This document shows positions 1-7,791 of a stretch of DNA of 34,155 nucleotides, in pieces. The first letter of the stretch is position 1; each line of letters starts with the position of its first letter. The stretch is from NCBI GenBank assembly GCA_902495705.1, contig CABUXT010000025.1, positions 1-34,155 on the forward strand. Reading direction: 5' to 3'. Below the pieces are notes generated by a model that was not told the origin of the DNA, did no database searches, and worked only from the letters and a program-made list of their open reading frames with translations. A program made the translations under genes and the position numbers. Origin of the DNA: an uncultured cyanobacterium. Lineage in GTDB: Bacteria > Cyanobacteriota > Vampirovibrionia > Gastranaerophilales > Gastranaerophilaceae.

Positions 1-135
1 TAGTTTGATGTGAACATTGGCGTGTCGGTGGTTTTGCGGTGCTTTTGCCACCAAAAGCACCCCTGCACGGAGTGCATGAAAATAATTTTATCAATAGATA
101 CATTTGATTAATCCTGATTAAGGAAAAGATTCTGA
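1..135 (+). repeat. Terminal repeat, copy 1 (inverted partner at window end)
   Basis: Bases 1-82 are identical to 29031-29112 and, in reverse complement, to the last 82 bases of the window. The match to the window end continues to about base 135 with a few mismatches. The core holds a perfect 10-bp hairpin (GGTGCTTTTG, loop CCAC, CAAAAGCACC; 38-61) followed by a smaller one (TGCAC-GGA-GTGCA, 64-76). No open frame of note. Both window ends start on the same base of the repeat, which is what an assembly break in a longer multi-copy repeat would give. Confidence 0.9.
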
Positions 136-154
136 ATCAAGTTCAGAATGACAT
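127..154. repeat. Short palindromic repeat (5-base loop)
   Basis: ATTCTGAA (129-136), loop TCAAG, TTCAGAAT (142-149), followed by GACAT. This is a member of the palindromic family found in most gaps of the window. Read on the other strand it has the family form GTC-arm-loop-arm-CT. Confidence 0.8.
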
Positions 155-175
155 AGACCTTATTTGTTTAGATAG

Positions 176-203
176 AGACCCTGAAACGAGTTCAGGGTGA
201 CAT
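176..203. repeat. Short palindromic repeat (5-base loop)
   Basis: ACCCTGAA (178-185), loop ACGAG, TTCAGGGT (191-198), then GACAT. It differs from the copy at 127-154 at paired positions of the stem, so both arms changed together. Confidence 0.8.
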
Positions 204-228
204 CGACAAATTTACCATTCACATTCAA

Positions 229-259
229 AATAACGCAAAGGATTTGCATTTGCGTTATT
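229..259. repeat. 11-bp inverted repeat just upstream of the PAP2 gene
   Basis: AATAACGCAAA (229-239) pairs perfectly with TTTGCGTTATT (249-259) around a 9-base loop, and the right arm runs into a short T stretch. It may be a weak terminator or a leader hairpin. It covers the possible TTG start at 244 and argues for the ATG at 280 as the real start. Confidence 0.6.
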
Positions 260-279
260 TTCCTATTACCATTCATTCT

Positions 280-1272
280 ATGGAAAACTTTTTAAAACCT
301 CAGCTGGAATACTTGTTGCTATTACAACACTTTAGAGAATATTCCCACGGAAATTTTGACTGGTTATTTTACTATATAACTTATTTTGGCGACTTCATCA
401 TCGCGTTTTTGATAATTGCGCTTGCATATTGGGTAATTGATAAAAAATGCGGTTTCTTAATGGTTTTGAACCTGTCATTTGGGTTGCTTATCAATCAATT
501 TATCAAATGCAGCGCATGCATCTATCGTCCTTGGATTTTGGATGACAGAATTAAACCTTTGGCATCTGCGATGAAAACCGCAGGCGGCTACTCTTTCCCA
601 AGCGGTCACACTGCAATCGCAACAAGCACCCTTGGCTCAATTGCCATTACTCTATGGAAAAACAAAATCATAAGATATTCAATGTTTTTATTGATTTTAC
701 TGGTTGCATTTTCAAGAAATTATCTTGGAGTCCACACTCCGCAAGATGTTGTCATATCAGTCATTTTAGGGATAATTTTATTGTTTTTCACACCTAAAAT
801 TCAAAAGTGGGTCGAAGATGGTAAAAATAGAGATTTAATTCTTTATTTTGGGATAATCGCAATATGCGTAATTTTAACAATTTATACAGCTTTAAAGAGT
901 TATCCTGTTGATTTTTTAAATGGCAAAATCCTTGTTGACCCACAGAGAATGAAAATCGACTCATACCCCAAAACAGCTTTAGCTATTGGGTTTTTCTCAG
1001 GTTGGCTGCTAGATAGAAGAGTAATTAAACACGACGAAAAATCAGGTACAATTCTTTCTAAAATCATCACTTTTTTAATTGGTGCAACCATGATATGCGC
1101 TATGATGAGAGAATCCACCCCATTTATTAGCGCAAATATCCCTATAGCACTGGATGTTTTTGCAAGATTTATTACTATAGGATTTTTCGTAACAGGACTT
1201 TACCCTGCAATGATTAAACATTGCAGAACCATTTTCAAACAATTCAAATTAAAAGAAGAAATCAAAAATTAA
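280..1272 (+). CDS. PAP2-family membrane phosphatase
   Basis: A 330-residue integral membrane protein of the type 2 phosphatidic acid phosphatase superfamily. The three signature motifs are present: K-x6-RP (K76...R83-P84), PSGH (107-110) and SR-x5-H-x3-D (S145-R146...H152...D156), giving the usual acid/base His, phosphate-binding Arg and nucleophilic His. Several hydrophobic helices flank them, and a C-terminal membrane half continues after residue 190. The family removes phosphate from lipids such as phosphatidate or undecaprenyl diphosphate; which one cannot be told here. I chose ATG 280 because the alternative TTG at 244 lies inside a hairpin and its purine-rich site is too close. Its 3' end overlaps the convergent gene at 1249 by 24 bases. 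Confidence 0.85.
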   Translation: MENFLKPQLEYLLLLQHFREYSHGNFDWLFYYITYFGDFIIAFLIIALAYWVIDKKCGFLMVLNLSFGLLINQFIKCSACIYRPWILDDRIKPLASAMKTAGGYSFPSGHTAIATSTLGSIAITLWKNKIIRYSMFLLILLVAFSRNYLGVHTPQDVVISVILGIILLFFTPKIQKWVEDGKNRDLILYFGIIAICVILTIYTALKSYPVDFLNGKILVDPQRMKIDSYPKTALAIGFFSGWLLDRRVIKHDEKSGTILSKIITFLIGATMICAMMRESTPFISANIPIALDVFARFITIGFFVTGLYPAMIKHCRTIFKQFKLKEEIKN

Positions 1273-1755
1273 CTCCATCAAGGATTTTTGGTCATCTCTT
1301 ACTTGGAACATTACATCTCGCATTTTAGGCTCAGAGCGGAAAGGATGATTTTGATTATACTTTGCCTCTTCTTTTTCAAAAGTTTTAATCAATTTGTCGC
1401 ACTTAAAATGTTTCAAGTTTGCTAGTGTTTGTTCTTTATTTGACATTGGAGAAATCACGCCATCAATTCCACTAATATTGAATTTTCTGGCAAAAATTCC
1501 GGTTACAGAGTAATTTGTACCGTCTTTGGCATAACTATCAGATGACGTTGTCAATTCTAAAACTGAGTGTTTTTTTTCAAGATAATTTTCAAATCTTTTT
1601 ATCTCACGGTTATGGGTAACGGCATCAAGAATATCCTTGTCCCAATGTTCTTTGCTGATTATTTTCAAATGCTGAAAACTCGGTTCTGAGTTGTTCTTTC
1701 TATTGTTTTGGGCATTGTTAAAATTATTATACACACCCACACGTTGAATATTCAT
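1249..1755 (-). CDS. Hypothetical protein with MxI... N-terminus
   Basis: A 168-residue soluble protein that I do not recognise. The ATG at 1755 is preferred over a TTG six codons upstream because a GGAG stands 11 bases before it. The N-terminus is Asn-rich and low-complexity (residues 1-25), then comes PSFQHLKI, a style shared with the unknown proteins at 5070 and 10903. The rest is charged with scattered Lys/Glu and no clear enzyme motif. No signal peptide or membrane helix. It stands alone between the PAP2 gene and the yebC promoter region and is transcribed toward the PAP2 gene. Confidence 0.6.
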   Translation of the reverse strand: MNIQRVGVYNNFNNAQNNRKNNSEPSFQHLKIISKEHWDKDILDAVTHNREIKRFENYLEKKHSVLELTTSSDSYAKDGTNYSVTGIFARKFNISGIDGVISPMSNKEQTLANLKHFKCDKLIKTFEKEEAKYNQNHPFRSEPKMRDVMFQVRDDQKSLMELIFDFFF

Positions 1756-1894
1756 ATTAAAATTGACTCCCAAGTCATGAATTTACTTACTTTTCTTTAA
1801 TTATAAAACCGCACAAAATTATTTTTAACAGAAAGATTGTATTTTTTACAATTGTTAATAAAATAATACGCTCCACAAGAGCGAATTCTCCATA

Positions 1895-1923
1895 TTGAAA
1901 TAGAAAAAAGTTTTTGATAAAAT
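1895..1923 (+). promoter_or_regulatory. Sigma-70-type promoter of the yebC run
   Basis: TTGAAA (1895-1900), 17-base spacer, TAAAAT (1918-1923), ending 36 bases before the yebC start. Good fit to a housekeeping promoter, and the only strong one before the 1960-6443 gene run. Confidence 0.6.
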
Positions 1924-1959
1924 CAAGACATAGGGATTACAGAAAATAAAGAGGTAAAA

Positions 1960-2709
1960 ATGTCAGGACACTCAAAATGGGCAAATATTAAGAATAAAAA
2001 AGCCAAAACAGATTCACAAAAAGCCGTAGTATTTCAAAAATACTCAAGAGAATTAATCGTAGCAGCAAGACTTGGCGGAGCAGACCCTGCTGGGAATTTC
2101 CGCTTGAGAACAGCTATTGAAAAAGCAAAAGCTGCAGGTCTTCCTAACGATAATATTAAAAGAGCAATTGAAAAAGGTGCAGGTGCAGGCGCATCTGAAA
2201 ACTATGAAGAATTGACTTATGAAGGATACGCAGCAGGCGGTGTTGCAGTTGTATTAGAGGCAATGACAGACAACCGCAACAGAACAGCAGGCGATGTTAG
2301 AAGTATCTTCACAAAATTCAACGGAAACCTTGGTGAAACAAACTGCGTAAGTTGGATGTTTGATAAAAAAGGCAGCATTGAATTTGATTCAGATGTTGAT
2401 TTTGATAAACTTTTTGAGGCTGCAATTAACTTAGACGCTGAAGATGTTATTGAAGATGATGATTGCTACAAAGTTATCACATCTGTTGAAAACTTCCAAT
2501 CAGTTGTTGAAGGTTTGGAAGCAGAAGGATTCAAAAGCACAAGTGCTGAATTAACAAGAATCCCTCAAAATAACATTGAAGTTACAGATTTGAAAACAGC
2601 TACATCAGTAATGCGACTAATCGAAAGATTGGAAGAACTTGATGATGTTCAAAATGTATATGCTAACTGCGAAATCCCTGATGAAATCGCAGAACAAGTA
2701 GAGGTTTAG
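1960..2709 (+). CDS. yebC: YebC/PmpR-family protein
   Basis: A 249-residue member of the YebC (TACO1-like) family, recognised by its very conserved start MSGHSKWANIKNKKAK and by the segments ARLGGADPAGNFRLR and NDNIKRAIEKGAG. Length is normal for the family. Members were first described as DNA-binding regulators; more recent work links them to translation of difficult proline stretches, so the exact role here is open. The start has a GAGG site 8 bases upstream. It is the first gene of a run that continues with a diguanylate cyclase, whose ribosome site lies inside the yebC 3' end. Confidence 0.95.
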   Translation: MSGHSKWANIKNKKAKTDSQKAVVFQKYSRELIVAARLGGADPAGNFRLRTAIEKAKAAGLPNDNIKRAIEKGAGAGASENYEELTYEGYAAGGVAVVLEAMTDNRNRTAGDVRSIFTKFNGNLGETNCVSWMFDKKGSIEFDSDVDFDKLFEAAINLDAEDVIEDDDCYKVITSVENFQSVVEGLEAEGFKSTSAELTRIPQNNIEVTDLKTATSVMRLIERLEELDDVQNVYANCEIPDEIAEQVEV

Positions 2710-2711
2710 AT

Positions 2712-3959
2712 TTGCTTGAAAAAATAGAAAAACTTTCAAAAGTTCTTAACGAAAGCTACAGTGAAAAATCACTGCTGAGTTCGCTAGGGACTTTTTTTTC
2801 CGAAAACTTCGGAGTAAAAGATTTTTCTATTGAAATAAACAATGCAAATCAAAACTCGCAAAACATAGAAACTTCAATGCTTAAATATCCGATTTTTAAG
2901 CATAAAAAAAGCATCGGATGCCTATATTTTTCAAATGAAAGCGAACATTTGAAAACATTTTTAAAATACACTGCGCCATTTATTTCATTAAAAGTGCAAA
3001 ATATTATTCTTAATGAAAAAATGCAGAAAAATATAAGTTTTCACGACACGATGAAAAATATAGCAAAAATCATTGAAACCCAATACGAATTAAACTACGT
3101 AATTCCGATTGTCGGCGAAATGATAGATAAGTTTTTTGAAGACTACTTGTTATATATCTTTTTAAGAGACGAGGTTTCAGGTACGATTTCACTTGCTTGG
3201 CCTGCTGCATGCAGAGACCCTAAGATTTTAAAAATTATCGAAAACTTCACCGAAAAAACTCTGACTGACGACAAAAAAACTATCGTTTTACCTCTGAAAA
3301 GTGAAGGAAAAGATGTCGGAATTTTAGCAGCAAAAAGTACAAATGAGCAAATAACAGAAAAAGATGCGGATTATTTAGCCCAATTGGCATCCCAAATTGC
3401 AACTACAATAAATAGAGCAAATGTTTATGCTGAAATTCTAAAACACGCAACACTAGACGCTTTGACAGGTTTTTATAATAGAAGACAGTTAGAAGAACGT
3501 ATAAAACAAGAAGTTTCAAATGCAAAACGTCAAAATGCGCCACTATGCGGCATTATGACAGATATCGACTTTTTCAAAAGTGTCAACGACACATACGGAC
3601 ACGCGGTTGGTGATTTGGTACTAAAAACAATTGCCAAGGTTATCCGCGGACAATTGAGGGAATACGATATCGCAGGCAGATACGGCGGAGAAGAGTTTTC
3701 AATACTTTTGCCGTTTACAAAAATTGAAGAGGCAAAAATGGTTGCTGAACGTCTGAGAAAGACTATCGAAAGCAGAGTTATCGACATTTCAAAAGTAAAT
3801 CCTGACAGTGAGAAAAAGGAAATTTCAGTTACTCTAAGTCTTGGAATTTATGAAATGAAATCAGATGATAATGACGAAGATTTATTAAAAAAAGCGGATA
3901 AAGCTTTATATGAGGCAAAAAATACTGGAAGAAATAAGGTTGTAGTTCATTATGATTGA
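2712..3959 (+). CDS. GAF-GGDEF diguanylate cyclase
   Basis: A 415-residue cytoplasmic protein. The first ~235 residues look like one or two GAF-type sensor folds, ending in a helix typical of GAF-GGDEF linkers (LAQLASQIATTINRANVY). The GGDEF domain begins at HATLDALTGFYNRR and carries an intact active site GGEEF (about 325-329) and, five residues before it, the RxxD inhibitory site (REYD), so it should make cyclic di-GMP and be product-inhibited. No EAL domain. The start is TTG 2712, with GAGG six bases before it inside the yebC end. The stop overlaps the tsaE start by 8 bases, so translation is probably coupled. The ligand of the GAF part is unknown. Confidence 0.9.
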   Translation: MLEKIEKLSKVLNESYSEKSLLSSLGTFFSENFGVKDFSIEINNANQNSQNIETSMLKYPIFKHKKSIGCLYFSNESEHLKTFLKYTAPFISLKVQNIILNEKMQKNISFHDTMKNIAKIIETQYELNYVIPIVGEMIDKFFEDYLLYIFLRDEVSGTISLAWPAACRDPKILKIIENFTEKTLTDDKKTIVLPLKSEGKDVGILAAKSTNEQITEKDADYLAQLASQIATTINRANVYAEILKHATLDALTGFYNRRQLEERIKQEVSNAKRQNAPLCGIMTDIDFFKSVNDTYGHAVGDLVLKTIAKVIRGQLREYDIAGRYGGEEFSILLPFTKIEEAKMVAERLRKTIESRVIDISKVNPDSEKKEISVTLSLGIYEMKSDDNDEDLLKKADKALYEAKNTGRNKVVVHYD

Positions 3960-4413
3960 AATAATTTGTAAAAATTTGGATGATACAAAAGCACTTGCTC
4001 AAAAATTTGCAAAATTGGTTGAAACTAACGGATGTTTTGTCAACTTGTACGGCGAAATCGGAGCAGGAAAAACCGCATTTGTAAAAGAAGTGGCAAAAGC
4101 TATCGGAATTGAAGAAAAAGTAACAAGTCCGACTTTTGTAATTCTTAACGAATACCATGGCGGAAAACTTCCAATGTATCATTTTGACCTATATAGACTT
4201 GAAAACGAGGGGGTCAAAACTATTACGGATGAACTTCGCGAATACTCAGAAGGCAGACAGTTGACGTTTGTTGAATGGGCGGAGTTTTCTCAAAACGAAT
4301 TTCCGTTTGACCACATAAAAATTAACGTAACCTACGAAGATAACGACTACAGAAAATATTCTTTTGAAGGTTTTGGAAAAAATTGTACAGAAATTGTAAA
4401 AGGACTAAAATAA
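3952..4413 (+). CDS. tsaE: tRNA t6A biosynthesis ATPase TsaE
   Basis: A 153-residue P-loop protein of the TsaE/YjeE family. Walker A GEIGAGKT (about 34-41) is followed by the family motif VTSPTFVILNEY, then MYHFDLYRL and the C-terminal FVEWAEF. TsaE works with TsaB and TsaD to place N6-threonylcarbamoyl on adenosine 37 of ANN-decoding tRNAs. It overlaps the preceding diguanylate cyclase gene and its stop codon abuts the GTG start of tsaB, so the two partners are translated together. tsaD and tsaC are not in the window. Confidence 0.95.
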   Translation: MIEIICKNLDDTKALAQKFAKLVETNGCFVNLYGEIGAGKTAFVKEVAKAIGIEEKVTSPTFVILNEYHGGKLPMYHFDLYRLENEGVKTITDELREYSEGRQLTFVEWAEFSQNEFPFDHIKINVTYEDNDYRKYSFEGFGKNCTEIVKGLK

Positions 4414-5031
4414 GTGAAAATATTAGCATTTGATACATGTTTAGATAAAATGTATGTGACATTAGCACAAGATAATAAAATTTTGGAATCAAAAATCGTA
4501 ACAAACCAAGATAACAAGTACCATTCAGCGTTTTTGATTTCAACAATCAGAGATATATTGCACGCCAATAATCTTGAGCCAAAAGATTTAGATGCAATCG
4601 GCACAAACGTAGGTCCGGGAAGTTTTACCGGAATCAGAGCCTGCACAACAGTTGCAAGAATGATGGCTCAACAACTTAATATCAAGGCTTGTGGTATTTC
4701 ATCTTTAGAAATTCTTGAAAAAATCAATCCAACCGAAAAGCCGACAATGGTAGCTCTTGATGCAAGAAAAAACAGTGCATACCTACTTTATGATGGAAAA
4801 ATCCACGGAGCAGTTCAACTTGAAGAAATTAAAAAATTGTTGGCTGAAAAAGATTATTATTTAATCACGGATGATAAATTGCAAAAAGAACTTGGCGGAA
4901 CATCTTATCAACAAGGAGAATATCAACTGGGCGAAATTCTTGCAAACCTTGCGTTTGCCAAATTAAAAGCACAAGAGTGCAAATGGCAAGAACTTAAACC
5001 TTTATATATCCAACCACCTCCAATGGGATAA
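4414..5031 (+). CDS. tsaB: tRNA t6A biosynthesis protein TsaB
   Basis: A 205-residue ASKHA-fold protein, recognised by ILAFDT at the start, NVGPGSFTGIR (about 66-75) and the GISSLEIL segment. TsaB is the non-catalytic partner that binds TsaD in the t6A complex. It is somewhat short for the family (usually about 220-230), with a compressed C-terminal half but the usual closing PLYIQPPPMG-like tail. Start is GTG directly after the tsaE stop, with AAAGGA nine bases upstream. Position next to tsaE agrees with the call. Confidence 0.92.
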   Translation: MKILAFDTCLDKMYVTLAQDNKILESKIVTNQDNKYHSAFLISTIRDILHANNLEPKDLDAIGTNVGPGSFTGIRACTTVARMMAQQLNIKACGISSLEILEKINPTEKPTMVALDARKNSAYLLYDGKIHGAVQLEEIKKLLAEKDYYLITDDKLQKELGGTSYQQGEYQLGEILANLAFAKLKAQECKWQELKPLYIQPPPMG

Positions 5032-5069
5032 AACTAGCAAAAAATATTTTTACGTGTTTTATTAGTGAC

Positions 5070-6443
5070 ATGGAAATTTCTAAAATCTCAAACTTCTACC
5101 TACCAAAAGCTTATGCACCAAAAACGGTGACAAATCCTAACCAACCGCGCATAAGTCTTAAATCAATGTCGCAACAAGACACCTTTGTAAAATCTGCAAA
5201 TGTAAACTTTACAGGCAATGTCGCAAAAGTCGAAAAGAGATTTGAAGAAGTATTCAATCACAATTTCTTTTTAAAACTTTTACGCGAAAAAGTGCCTGAT
5301 GCGTACACCGGACGAGGTTTAGTTTCAATAAAAGATATTATCTCTATTAAATATAACGGAGATATGTACAAACGCGGACCTGTTGCAATTGGGGTTTTGA
5401 AACAATATCGCGGTTGTATGTTCCCAACAGAAAAGAACATTTTGACAATTTTAGAAAATCAATCAAAGAAACACCCAAATCTAAAATTGCAAGATTTGTT
5501 AAAACGTTTATATCCAAAAGCTGAAAAAACACTTATAAAACAACAATCAAGTATTTTAAATAAAATAAATTTGATGATTAGAGAACTGCCTCAAGAAGAA
5601 TTTGAAGCAGCAAGAAAAGTTATCCAAGAATCTTTTGACAAAATTTTTGCACAAAATCCACCGCCTGAAAAAAGATTTTCGAGAAAAACATTCATCAATA
5701 AACTTGGAAATGTTGAAATAAAAGACAAACGCAGAAAAGCGAAAATAATGGCTGAAGCTGAAAAATTACCACAATCAGCAAATTCTGTTGAGGCATTTAT
5801 TGTTAAGTATTCTCAACCATACAAACTTCGCTACGATTACAAAAATAAAGAGTACGTAAAAATAACAAGGGATTCAGAAGAAGTCGGACTTCGTTTGCTT
5901 GAACCTTCTGTCGGAACAGATGAACATATTCACCCACAATGCGCTTACCGCAAAGAAAAACTGGCAAGAGAAAACGGAGATGAGGCAGCGCAAGATTTAA
6001 GCTCATTTAGAGTAACGATTTTGACAAGTAAAAAGATTAACGAAATCAAAACGGACACTCCGCTTGATGATTTTATCGTGCAACAAAAAGCTAATGATAT
6101 CGATATTCCTGAAAATATTCAAAAGCACATAAAACGACTAATCGAAATCGACAACAAATGGTTCAAGTGCGGTAAATATCAAGATGCGAGCCTACTGGCA
6201 GATTACATCAAAGTTTTGAAAGACGAATTTGATTTAAGGTCAAACATTGTTAAGGTAGAGCTTGGCGATTTTGAAGAAAAAATTCCGCAAATAAAAGCAA
6301 AAGCCACACAGCAACGAGAAAAGCTTGATGCCAAAAGAGCTAAACGCGCAGCCAGAGAAACTGCGGATTTTATCAACGGCGTACAAGATATTCAACTGGA
6401 AAATCGCAAGACACAAAAACACTCCGCAAGATTTAATCACTAA
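5070..6443 (+). CDS. Hypothetical protein, possible degenerate HNH-like segment
   Basis: A 457-residue soluble protein that I do not recognise as a named family. Residues 1-50 are a low-complexity leader (MEISKISNFY... ending VNFTGN) like those of the unknowns at 1249 and 10903. Residues 55-240 are helical and basic. Residues 245-340 contain DEHIHP (284-289) followed by LTSKKIN (318-324) and TPLDDF (330-335). This order resembles HNH endonucleases, where DHIxP is followed by a CxxCN or RKxN turn, but the middle Asn and any zinc-binding Cys pairs are missing, so activity is doubtful. The C-terminus (400-457) is a Lys/Arg-rich coiled helix. It follows tsaB by 38 bases and may share its transcript. 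Confidence 0.7.
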   Translation: MEISKISNFYLPKAYAPKTVTNPNQPRISLKSMSQQDTFVKSANVNFTGNVAKVEKRFEEVFNHNFFLKLLREKVPDAYTGRGLVSIKDIISIKYNGDMYKRGPVAIGVLKQYRGCMFPTEKNILTILENQSKKHPNLKLQDLLKRLYPKAEKTLIKQQSSILNKINLMIRELPQEEFEAARKVIQESFDKIFAQNPPPEKRFSRKTFINKLGNVEIKDKRRKAKIMAEAEKLPQSANSVEAFIVKYSQPYKLRYDYKNKEYVKITRDSEEVGLRLLEPSVGTDEHIHPQCAYRKEKLARENGDEAAQDLSSFRVTILTSKKINEIKTDTPLDDFIVQQKANDIDIPENIQKHIKRLIEIDNKWFKCGKYQDASLLADYIKVLKDEFDLRSNIVKVELGDFEEKIPQIKAKATQQREKLDAKRAKRAARETADFINGVQDIQLENRKTQKHSARFNH

Positions 6444-6457
6444 TTTGAAAAACCTAC

Positions 6458-6485
6458 TTGCAAAAATCCGAAAATAGTGTACAAT
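6458..6485 (+). promoter_or_regulatory. Promoter of the zinc-ribbon gene
   Basis: TTGCAA (6458-6463), 16-base spacer, TACAAT (6480-6485), about 56 bases before the start codon. Confidence 0.5.
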
Positions 6486-6541
6486 AAAGTGATAAACAGA
6501 TTGGTTTACCAAAACCAAAGTACACAACCGGGAGAAAAAAA

Positions 6542-6814
6542 ATGTACGAAGACGAAAAATTAGTATGTGAAGATTGCGGCAAAGAATTTATCTTCACTGC
6601 AGGCGAACAAGAATTCTACGCTGAAAAGGGACTTGTAAACAAACCAAAAAGATGCCCTGAATGTAGAACCGCACGCAGAAAAAACAACAGAAAGAAAAGA
6701 AGAATGTATGATGCTGTATGCTCAAAATGCGGTGCTCAAACTCAGGTTCCTTTCAAACCGGTTCCCGGTAGAGAGGTATTCTGCAAAGAATGTTTCCAAA
6801 AACCTGAAGAATAA
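6542..6814 (+). CDS. Two-zinc-ribbon protein (CxxC-x17-CxxC type)
   Basis: A 90-residue protein with two four-cysteine zinc sites. The first (C9, C12, C38, C41) frames a segment with FxxGEQEFYAEKGL, typical of the probable zinc-ribbon domain zf-trcl. The second (C60, C63, then exactly 17 residues, C81, C84) has the TQVPFKP core of the CxxC-x17-CxxC family. A very basic stretch (44-54) links them and could bind nucleic acid. The function of these families is not established. GGGAG precedes the ATG by 7 bases. The gene has its own promoter and a strong terminator, so it is a single-gene unit. Confidence 0.85.
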   Translation: MYEDEKLVCEDCGKEFIFTAGEQEFYAEKGLVNKPKRCPECRTARRKNNRKKRRMYDAVCSKCGAQTQVPFKPVPGREVFCKECFQKPEE

Positions 6815-6841
6815 TCAGTTATTCATATACAAAATTCACGA

Positions 6842-6869
6842 GGGAAGAGCCAACACTCTTCCCTTTTTT
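6842..6869 (+). terminator. Intrinsic terminator of the zinc-ribbon gene
   Basis: GGGAAGAG (6842-6849), loop CCAACA, CTCTTCCC (6856-6863), then six T. Perfect 8-bp stem. Confidence 0.9.
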
Positions 6870-6873
6870 ACTA

Positions 6874-7182
6874 TCATATAGTAATACAATTATTCAAATA
6901 TTCAATCGTAGAGACTTTTTCATCATAAAGATATTTGATAAAGTTCAAATACGAACACTCACGCGATGAGATTACAAGATTTATTTCAAAACCTTCCGTA
7001 CAAAAAGGTTCGTAATCATAGACAACATAACTGTTATACTTACTTTTCCACTCTTTTCGTTCTATACGGCTATAGTTTTCTTCGATAATATCTTCTAACC
7101 ATGGTAACAAATTCTGGTCAATATTTTTCATTTCCAAACGATTGTATCTGTTGCAATCATTACAACTATTTCCAATAAACAT
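6874..7182 (-). CDS. Hypothetical small protein
   Basis: A 102-residue acidic, tyrosine-rich protein with no recognised domain. The ATG at 7182 has GGAG eight bases upstream, so it is preferred to the GTG three codons earlier. An N-terminal CxxC (GNSCNDCNRYNR) might hold a metal or be redox-active, but this is only a pattern. No signal peptide or membrane helix. Its 3' end meets the terminator of the convergent zinc-ribbon gene. Single gene by layout. Confidence 0.55.
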   Translation of the reverse strand: MFIGNSCNDCNRYNRLEMKNIDQNLLPWLEDIIEENYSRIERKEWKSKYNSYVVYDYEPFCTEGFEINLVISSRECSYLNFIKYLYDEKVSTIEYLNNCITI

Positions 7183-7323
7183 AATATTCACTCCACTAAG
7201 TCTTTATACATGAATTTTACAAACCGAATGAAAGAAAATAATCCCCAGAATGTACAAAAAATTATTATCGGATTTACCAATCTTAAAAATTTCATGTTTA
7301 CATATCTTTACAAAGCATTAGAA

Positions 7324-7366
7324 TTTTAGCAATAAAGTTTAAAGTATATACTTTATATATATAAGA
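7324..7366 (+). promoter_or_regulatory. Shared promoter-like element, copy 1
   Basis: TTTTAGCAAT (7324-7333), 14 bases, ATACTTTATATA (7348-7359). The same two blocks with the same 14-base gap occur at 10803 and 19590. Read as a promoter, TTTAGC is a -35 and TATACT a -10 with a 16-base spacer. The conserved TTATATA after the -10 goes beyond ordinary promoter needs and may be a regulator site. Confidence 0.65.
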
Positions 7367-7386
7367 GTACAAAAAAGAGGATAATC

Positions 7387-7791
7387 ATGGGTTTTGCTGA
7401 TAATATGAGAACGTTGAGTAACATCAATGCGACATTGGCATCGCTTGTTACATACGGTCAACAAAGACAGAGCGGAGTACCTGCACAAACAGCTACAATG
7501 AATTTGTTTGGCAATATGGCAAACGGCTACATCAGAAATGATATTGCCTATAATATGCAAAAAATGGGCAACCCTGTCGGAAATACCATAAACCTATACG
7601 CAGGTTACGGAAATCCAACGTCAAACTATATCGGCACAACAGCTTTATTTACGGCAAACATTAACCCTTGGATGATGTTCAATTGTTACAGTTATATGCC
7701 ACAAATGCCAATGATGGGAGGATTTTACTCCAACATGGGTATGGGATTTGGTATGATGCCAGGGATGCACTGCCACGGATTTTTATGCTAA
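7387..7791 (+). CDS. Hypothetical Met/Gly/Asn-rich small protein
   Basis: A 134-residue protein of unknown function. It has no clear signal peptide. Residues 40-90 are rich in Asn, Gly and Tyr. The C-terminal third is a Met/Gly repeat-like stretch (MPQMPMMGG... MGMGFGMMPGM) ending HCHGFLC. Met clusters with His and Cys can bind copper or other soft metals, but nothing else supports that role. AGAGGA precedes the ATG by 5 bases. It is controlled by the shared promoter-like element just upstream, as are the unknowns at 10903 and 19659. The last 9 bases overlap the convergent O-antigen ligase-like gene. Confidence 0.7.
   Translation: MGFADNMRTLSNINATLASLVTYGQQRQSGVPAQTATMNLFGNMANGYIRNDIAYNMQKMGNPVGNTINLYAGYGNPTSNYIGTTALFTANINPWMMFNCYSYMPQMPMMGGFYSNMGMGFGMMPGMHCHGFLC

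Noticed and set aside
5035..5066. Fourth copy of the shared promoter element before the 5070 gene
   Set aside because: TAGCAA is present at the right place but the second block (GTTTTATTAG) does not match ATACTTTATATA.
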